A DNA stretch of 10,212 bases, taken from the NCBI GenBank assembly GCA_020024515.1, contig JAHHTR010000074.1, positions 1 through 10,212 on the forward strand. The letters run 5' to 3'. The notes under the pieces were generated by a model. That model saw only the letters and a list, made by a program, of their open reading frames with translations. It did no database searches and was not told the DNA's origin. Made by a program: the position numbers and the translations under genes. This DNA comes from Angelakisella sp. GTDB lineage: Bacteria; Bacillota; Clostridia; Oscillospirales; Ruminococcaceae. Of this stretch, positions 5,839-10,212 are shown piece after piece (the stretch's first letter is position 1; each line of letters opens with the position of its first letter).

Positions 5839-6786
5839 ATGGGAAATTATATTAAATTTACCGATGATGAAAAAACAAAGGCAAACAACATAAACTTAGA
5901 AGATTTTTTATTGCGACAAGGAGAAAAGCTATTGCGTTCTGGAAAAGAAAAAAGACTTGGTAGCGACCATAGTATAACTGTCAGAGGCAATGAATGGTAT
6001 GATCATACTGTCAGCAAAGGTGGCGCCACCGTGGATTTTGTTATGCGATTCTACAATTTGTCATTTCAAGATGCTATGCTGATGTTACTGAATGACACAT
6101 CAGCAAGCGTATATAATAAACAATCAATCAACAACGAATCTCGAAAGCCTTTTGTTTTACCTGATAAAAATGACAATATGCAAAGAACCTTTGCCTATTT
6201 AGTCGGCAAAAGAAATATTGATTACTCTGTTATAGCATATTTTGCAACAAAGAATTTAATTTATGAAAGTTCCGAACAATCAGTTAATACAGACTGCATA
6301 TTCCATAACGCAATATTTGTCGGCTATGATGAAAACGGAACTCCATGGCATGCTCATAAACATTCGATTAATTCAAAAGGCAAAACATACAAAGGTAATA
6401 TAGAGAGCAGTAATCCATATTACAGTTTCAATTTTAAAGGTAACGGTAACAGGCTGTACGTATTTGAAGCGCCTATTGATATGCTGTCTTTTATATCAAT
6501 GTATAAAAACAACAACTGGCAAAAATACAATTATGTTGCTTTGTGCGGGCTTTCAGAAAAAGCTATGCTTAAACAGTTGGAAATAAATAATAATATTGAT
6601 ATGGTTGTTCTATGTCTTGATAATGATGATGCAGGGCAAAAGGCAGAAGAAAAGTTTGAAAAGTTACTTGCGGAAAAAGATATCATTGTTAAAAGACTGG
6701 TTCCAAAGCTGAAAGATTTCAATGAAGATTTACAGGAGCTAAAAAAAAGAGAACATAAAAAAGAGTTTGGATTAAAAATAATATAA
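5839..6786 (+). CDS. Toprim/DUF3991-type primase-like protein of the mobile element
   Basis: A 315-residue protein with two parts. Residues about 15-85 resemble the N-terminal domain of DnaG-like primases (DHSITVRGNEWYDH, then GGATVDFVMRFYNLSFQDA) but lack the zinc-binding cysteines and histidine, as in the DUF3991 group. Residues about 205-295 form a Toprim domain: the catalytic Glu is E210 in VFEAPIDMLSF and the metal-binding acids are D261-N-D263-D264-A-G. Such proteins are common on integrative and mobilizable elements, where they are thought to prime replacement-strand synthesis after transfer or help element replication. AAAGGAG precedes the ATG at 5839. It is the last gene of the mobilization block. 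Primase activity is inferred from fold, and no helicase domain is attached. Confidence 0.8.
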   Translation: MGNYIKFTDDEKTKANNINLEDFLLRQGEKLLRSGKEKRLGSDHSITVRGNEWYDHTVSKGGATVDFVMRFYNLSFQDAMLMLLNDTSASVYNKQSINNESRKPFVLPDKNDNMQRTFAYLVGKRNIDYSVIAYFATKNLIYESSEQSVNTDCIFHNAIFVGYDENGTPWHAHKHSINSKGKTYKGNIESSNPYYSFNFKGNGNRLYVFEAPIDMLSFISMYKNNNWQKYNYVALCGLSEKAMLKQLEINNNIDMVVLCLDNDDAGQKAEEKFEKLLAEKDIIVKRLVPKLKDFNEDLQELKKREHKKEFGLKII

Positions 6787-6911
6787 AGAATATTACTAAA
6801 AACGTATTATATAGAACTTTTTTCTTATTAAAATCTGTTGTTATATTTAATTAACGTAATTATTCCACTAAAAAATTTTTTATTTATTAATTTTAAATTT
6901 TAACGACTGAA
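6787..6911. other. Convergent AT-rich intergenic spacer
   Basis: This 125-bp spacer separates the 3' ends of two oppositely transcribed blocks. It is almost pure A/T and contains AAAAAATTTTTT (6870-6881) and other A/T palindromes. There is no GC-rich stem followed by T residues on either strand, so no intrinsic terminator can be called for the primase-like or carrier-protein gene. It is a plausible place for the right boundary of the mobile element. Confidence 0.6.
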
Positions 6912-7145
6912 TTATATGATATCATTCTGCGATTTTTGTAAAAGAGCAACAATATCTCCTATTGTTGATAGTGATGTAAAGTCGCTGTCATCAATAGAAA
7001 TACAAAATTTTTCTTCTATTTTACATAAAATAACAATTGCCTCAAATGATGATATTCCTAAATCTTCAAGTTTACTTTCAATAAAAAGTTCTTCTTGAGG
7101 AATTTTTATTGTTTCAGAAATAATTTCTATTACTTTCTCTATCAT
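6912..7145 (-). CDS. Acyl carrier protein
   Basis: A 77-residue acidic four-helix carrier protein. The phosphopantetheine attachment site is Ser33 in LGISSFEAIVIL (29-40), aligning with the usual LGxDSLxxVEL. The Asp before the serine is replaced by Ser32 and the following Leu by Phe34. These changes, and the setting, suggest a specialised carrier rather than the housekeeping AcpP. Its ATG overlaps the ligase stop as ATGA (7142-7145), and AAGGAG lies in the ligase 3' end, so the two are translationally coupled. It should carry the acyl group activated by that ligase as a thioester on a pantetheine arm added by a phosphopantetheinyl transferase encoded elsewhere. It is the last gene of the operon as seen here. 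A peptidyl carrier role is less likely given the fatty-acid-ligase-like partner. Confidence 0.88.
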   Translation of the reverse strand: MIEKVIEIISETIKIPQEELFIESKLEDLGISSFEAIVILCKIEEKFCISIDDSDFTSLSTIGDIVALLQKSQNDII

Positions 7146-8788
7146 ATTAATACTCCTTCTTCACACATGTTGTATAATTGTTTTCTTTTTATTTTACCTA
7201 ATTCTGTTTTATTTATATTGCAACTATCAGTAGAAATATAAATCTTTTGTATACGTTGAAATATAGGTAAAGTTTTATTCACTTGTGAGATTTCTGCTCG
7301 TAAAATATCAATAATCTTATTTCTATTTAAGTTTTTAATAGTGGTCTTGGGTGTAATAATAGTTGCGAGCATATCATTATAAATATTATCTTTAAAAATA
7401 AACAATTCATCAATTGATGAAGTAAATGTTAAAAAATAATTTTCTAATAAAATAGGGTTAATATTTTCTCCATTAGATAAAATTATAACTTCATCAGATC
7501 TTCCAATAATATGCAAATATTGTTGATCATCAAAGTATCCAAGATCACCTGTTTGAAACCATCCATTTACAAAAGCATTTTTAGTTGCTAAATCATTTTG
7601 ATAATAACCAATAAAAACATTTGCACCACGTACATAAATCATATCATTATGGATACTGACTTCAACATCAGGAATTACATGACCACATGAATCACATCTA
7701 TTGTGATAAGGTCGATTTAATGAAACTACAGGAGAACATTCTGTTAACCCATAGGCACATAAAAAGTCAATTCCAATATCATTAAAAAACTGTGCAATAT
7801 CAGCGTTAATACTTGCACCACCACACACAATCATGCGAAGTTTTCCACCAAATAAGTTGTGAATTTTTTTGAAAAATAATTTTCTGAGATCAATTTTGCA
7901 TTTCATAAATTTATTAGACACCAATAGTATTTTCAAAAGTTTTTTAGCATTATTATTATATGTAATCTCATTACAAATACGTTGATAAATAGACTTTGCA
8001 ATCATAGGAACAATAACCATAGTAGTTGGTTTATAAAACATTAAATCATCAATAAAGTGTCCTAAACCTCGACTTATACAGATTTTCCCACCAACAACTA
8101 ATGATAGAAATATACCCGTAGTTATTCCAAGAATATGATAATTAGGAAGAATAGGAATAATTGAATCACTTCCATACAAGTTAAGATGCTTACATACTGA
8201 AATAACATTTGAAACTAAATTATTATGAGTAAGCATTACTAATTTTCTATCTCCTGTTGTTCCAGAAGTTAAAAACATTACTGCCACAGAATCTGAATCA
8301 ACAGTATTTTGAAAAATATTATCTAAATCATTGTTATTATCAGAAAAAATTTCCATGATTTCCAATGTGTTCTGTATAGGAACTTGATTAGTTAATATCT
8401 GTACAATTGAAACAAATTTTTTGTCAAAAATTATGTGTGTTGCGTTTGATAAACGCAACACATCACATAATTCTTGTGTACTTAGATTTGGATTAATTGG
8501 AATTGCAATATTTCCAGAACAAATAACTCCTAAAAATAAACAGATAAACTCATAAGAAAAGTCACACATAAAAACTATATGAGCATTTTTGATTGTTCTA
8601 AATGTATTCTGTATTTGACTTATTTTCTGATAAAAATCTCCAAATGATATCTTAATTTCTTCTTTTCCATTATAGATATGTACTGCTTGTTTACAACGAT
8701 ATAATGATATAGACATATCCATTAATTGATTAATTGTTTGCGGGTTATTACCATTTAAAATCATATGAACATGTTCTTTTTTTAACAT
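7142..8788 (-). CDS. Acyl-AMP ligase (AMP-binding, ANL superfamily), probable acyl-ACP synthetase
   Basis: A 548-residue adenylating enzyme, expected to activate a carboxylate with ATP and pass it to the phosphopantetheine thiol of the adjacent carrier protein. The AMP-binding loop is TSGTTGDRK (174-182; the usual Pro before Lys is Arg181). A5 is YGLTE (346-350), the ribose-binding Asp is D415 in TGDLG, Arg430 lies in GRSDE, and the C-terminal catalytic Lys is K532 in ELGKIKR. All key residues are present. Motif wording (YGLTECSPVVSLNRP, GENINPILLE) resembles long-chain fatty acyl ligases more than amino-acid adenylation domains, but the substrate is not certain. AAGGAGGT precedes the ATG at 8788, 13 bp after the permease stop. 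With the downstream carrier protein it forms a coupled loading pair. Confidence 0.88.
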   Translation of the reverse strand: MLKKEHVHMILNGNNPQTINQLMDMSISLYRCKQAVHIYNGKEEIKISFGDFYQKISQIQNTFRTIKNAHIVFMCDFSYEFICLFLGVICSGNIAIPINPNLSTQELCDVLRLSNATHIIFDKKFVSIVQILTNQVPIQNTLEIMEIFSDNNNDLDNIFQNTVDSDSVAVMFLTSGTTGDRKLVMLTHNNLVSNVISVCKHLNLYGSDSIIPILPNYHILGITTGIFLSLVVGGKICISRGLGHFIDDLMFYKPTTMVIVPMIAKSIYQRICNEITYNNNAKKLLKILLVSNKFMKCKIDLRKLFFKKIHNLFGGKLRMIVCGGASINADIAQFFNDIGIDFLCAYGLTECSPVVSLNRPYHNRCDSCGHVIPDVEVSIHNDMIYVRGANVFIGYYQNDLATKNAFVNGWFQTGDLGYFDDQQYLHIIGRSDEVIILSNGENINPILLENYFLTFTSSIDELFIFKDNIYNDMLATIITPKTTIKNLNRNKIIDILRAEISQVNKTLPIFQRIQKIYISTDSCNINKTELGKIKRKQLYNMCEEGVLI

Positions 8789-8801
8789 ATATACCTCCTT
8801 A

Positions 8802-9572
8802 TTAATACATTAATAAAGTGCCTTTTTTCTTTGCTTTTTTCAAACACATTTGAAAAAAAGCAATTCCAATCCCTAACCAAATACAGGATGATACTATCAA
8901 TGATATGATTGTATATAAATCAACTGTTTTAACTACTTGATTACGAATAATTTCATTACATAATGTCAAAGGAAGCATCTTTGTGATGTGTATCAAATAT
9001 TCATTTGTTGGAAGAGTATCAGTAATAAATAGAAGACCCATTTGAACAATCAGTGTAATTGCACCAGTTCGCTTATAAAGCAATTGGATCCCTGCAATTA
9101 ATAATCCAATTCCAAACATACCAAATGTACTGACTATAAGAACGATGACAATTGTAAAATTAAATATTAAACTAATATTCCAAAGTAACCGAGCTATTAT
9201 AGCAATTCCTATACTGATAAAAATTTGTATTATAATTGTAGCAATTAATTTTCCAAGATACAAAACAATAACTGAATATTTAGAATTTAACTTAAGATAG
9301 AAAGTTCCTCTTTGAAGTTCATTCTTAATTTCATTAGAGGCAGTGGAGATAGCAGCTATTGCAAGCATCCAAGCAATATATCCATACAATAATAATGCTT
9401 TGTAATTAGAATATGCATACCTATCTGCCAATGAAACTCCAGAGTTTGTTAACATAAGAAAAGATAAAAAAACAGTAAATACAACCATATCAGAAATGAA
9501 ACCAAACCGATATCGAACACTTGATACTAAATCCATTTTTATCTCATACAATATTGATCTAATTAAACCCAT
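8802..9572 (-). CDS. ABC-2 type transporter permease
   Basis: A 256-residue integral membrane protein with six predicted helices near residues 26-43, 58-78, 105-128, 137-162, 168-185 and 218-240. There is a short basic N-terminal segment before helix 1 and a Lys-rich C-terminus (KKAKKKG). The cytoplasmic loop between helices 2 and 3 has NEIKNELQRGTFYLKL, typical of ABC-2 permeases that contact the ATPase. The ABC-2 class exports drugs, lipids, polysaccharides or peptides, and the substrate is unknown. GGAGGTG precedes the ATG at 9572, and the ATPase stop is only 3 bp upstream, so the two are surely co-translated. As a single permease it probably works as a homodimer. The downstream acyl ligase and carrier protein hint at an acylated product. 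Confidence 0.85.
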   Translation of the reverse strand: MGLIRSILYEIKMDLVSSVRYRFGFISDMVVFTVFLSFLMLTNSGVSLADRYAYSNYKALLLYGYIAWMLAIAAISTASNEIKNELQRGTFYLKLNSKYSVIVLYLGKLIATIIIQIFISIGIAIIARLLWNISLIFNFTIVIVLIVSTFGMFGIGLLIAGIQLLYKRTGAITLIVQMGLLFITDTLPTNEYLIHITKMLPLTLCNEIIRNQVVKTVDLYTIISLIVSSCIWLGIGIAFFQMCLKKAKKKGTLLMY

Positions 9573-9575
9573 AAA

Positions 9576-10212
9576 TCACACCTCCAACTGTACATACAAT
9601 TTTTTATAGCAAGCAATAATCTCATCTTTTGACGCGCGCCCAAACATCTTCACAAATTCTCCGTTTTTCATAAACCAGTTAAAATCTGAAACATCAGATA
9701 CAAAATCATAATCATGTGAAGCCAAAATAATTATTCTATCCTTTTTCATAAAATCAATCATATCAGATAGCATTGCAATATGTGTAATATCCAATCCTTC
9801 TGAAACCTCATCCATTATTATACATTGAGAATCAGCAATTATTGCATTTAATAATGCAATAAGTCGTTTTTGTCCAAAAGACAATTTCTCAACTACTGTA
9901 TTAAATAGTTCATCATAAATTGGAAATCTTTTTTTTAAAAATTCTGTTTTGGAACAAATCTCTTTAGTGGTTTTTCCTTTAATTCTGCCTATATAAAATG
10001 AGTTTTCCTTAACTGTATTTTTGGCATATAAATTCTTTTCACCAGCCAACACAATATATGAGTCTTTTGAAGAACTGTTTTCGGAATAAACAATATCTCC
10101 TGAGGTTTGAATAAGTAATCCTGAAAGAATACTGATAAAAGTCGTTTTTCCGGTTCCATTTGGAGCAATGAGAGAATAAACATTTCCATTCTCAAAAGAG
10201 CAAGATATATCC
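9576..10212 (-). CDS. ABC transporter ATP-binding protein, 5'-truncated
   Basis: The frame is open from the right edge (first full codon 10211-10209) to TGA at 9578-9576, giving 211 visible residues. The start lies outside the window. Numbered from the first visible residue, Walker A is APNGTGKTT (16-24), with Ala in place of the first Gly. The signature is LSFGQ (110-114), Walker B ends D134-E135 in IIMDEVSEGLD, and the H-loop His is H166 in LASHD. These are sufficient for ATP hydrolysis. Only a short N-terminal segment (A-loop strand) is missing. It has no membrane segments and powers the ABC-2 permease encoded 3 bp downstream. A GTG at 10052 could be misread as a start, but that would exclude Walker A. 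Confidence 0.9.
   Translation of the reverse strand, partial: DISCSFENGNVYSLIAPNGTGKTTFISILSGLLIQTSGDIVYSENSSSKDSYIVLAGEKNLYAKNTVKENSFYIGRIKGKTTKEICSKTEFLKKRFPIYDELFNTVVEKLSFGQKRLIALLNAIIADSQCIIMDEVSEGLDITHIAMLSDMIDFMKKDRIIILASHDYDFVSDVSDFNWFMKNGEFVKMFGRASKDEIIACYKKLYVQLEV

Larger units (their letters stand above)
3301..6786 (+). mobile_element. Mobilization module of an integrative/mobilizable element, ends undefined
   Basis: Candidate oriT, ribbon-helix-helix accessory gene, MobP3 relaxase, small basic ORF and Toprim primase-like gene lie in one orientation with coupled spacing. This is the usual mobilization and replication core of a small clostridial element. No integrase, excisionase, serine recombinase or plasmid initiator is present between the flanking gene blocks. 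Either these genes lie elsewhere, with the flanking clusters as cargo, or the element is a remnant. Coordinates mark the recognisable content, not true ends. Confidence 0.65.

Noticed and set aside
6870..6881. AAAAAATTTTTT as a bidirectional terminator
   Set aside because: A pure A/T palindrome with no GC stem is not a credible intrinsic terminator.
6916..7098. 60-codon + strand ORF opposite the acyl carrier protein
   Set aside because: It is antisense to a clear carrier protein, has no ribosome-binding site and a low-complexity serine-rich product.
9989..10195. Separate 68-codon minus-strand gene or a frameshift in the ABC ATPase
   Set aside because: The ATPase frame is continuous from 9576 to the window edge and contains Walker A; the other frame is a shadow of it.
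1..10212. CRISPR array, tRNA, rRNA or insertion sequence
   Set aside because: No regularly spaced repeats, cloverleaf, rRNA-like sequence or transposase was seen on either strand.

Overview
The window is AT-rich DNA with short intergenic gaps, standard Shine-Dalgarno sites, a Gram-positive-style intrinsic terminator and a MobP3-type relaxase. Together these point to a low-GC Firmicute, most likely a gut-type member of the Clostridia or a relative. No rRNA, tRNA or species-specific marker is present, so the taxon cannot be named. The standard genetic code fits all reading frames.

Left block (1-3104, + strand). A 5'-truncated radical SAM/SPASM protein is followed, 116 bp later, by a complete six-helix ABC exporter with a fused ATPase domain. 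A strong intrinsic terminator closes the block at 3066-3104. This pairing is typical of the maturase plus exporter of a ribosomally made, modified peptide (RiPP). No precursor peptide gene is visible, so it would have to lie left of the window.

Middle block (about 3300-6786, + strand). This is the mobilization module of an integrative or otherwise mobilizable element. It has an approximately 740-bp untranslated region with several tiny ORFs that carry good ribosome-binding sites, a candidate oriT, a cluster of TGATATCA palindromes and a 16-bp hairpin. These precede a ribbon-helix-helix accessory protein, a MobP3-like relaxase (1-nt overlap), a 41-residue lysine-rich ORF with an embedded hairpin, and a Toprim/DUF3991-type primase-like protein. 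No integrase, recombinase or type IV secretion gene is in view, so transfer would need helper functions or genes outside the window.

Right block (10211-6912, - strand), convergent with the middle block. A tight four-gene operon reads ABC ATPase (5'-truncated), ABC-2 permease, acyl-AMP ligase and acyl carrier protein. The first two overlap or nearly abut, and the last two share an ATGA overlap. The likely logic is activation of a carboxylic acid (probably a fatty acid), its loading onto the carrier protein, and export of some product. The acyl acceptor or tailoring enzymes are not visible. Two accessory metabolic clusters of unknown product therefore flank a mobilization module, which looks like an accessory or integration hot-spot region.
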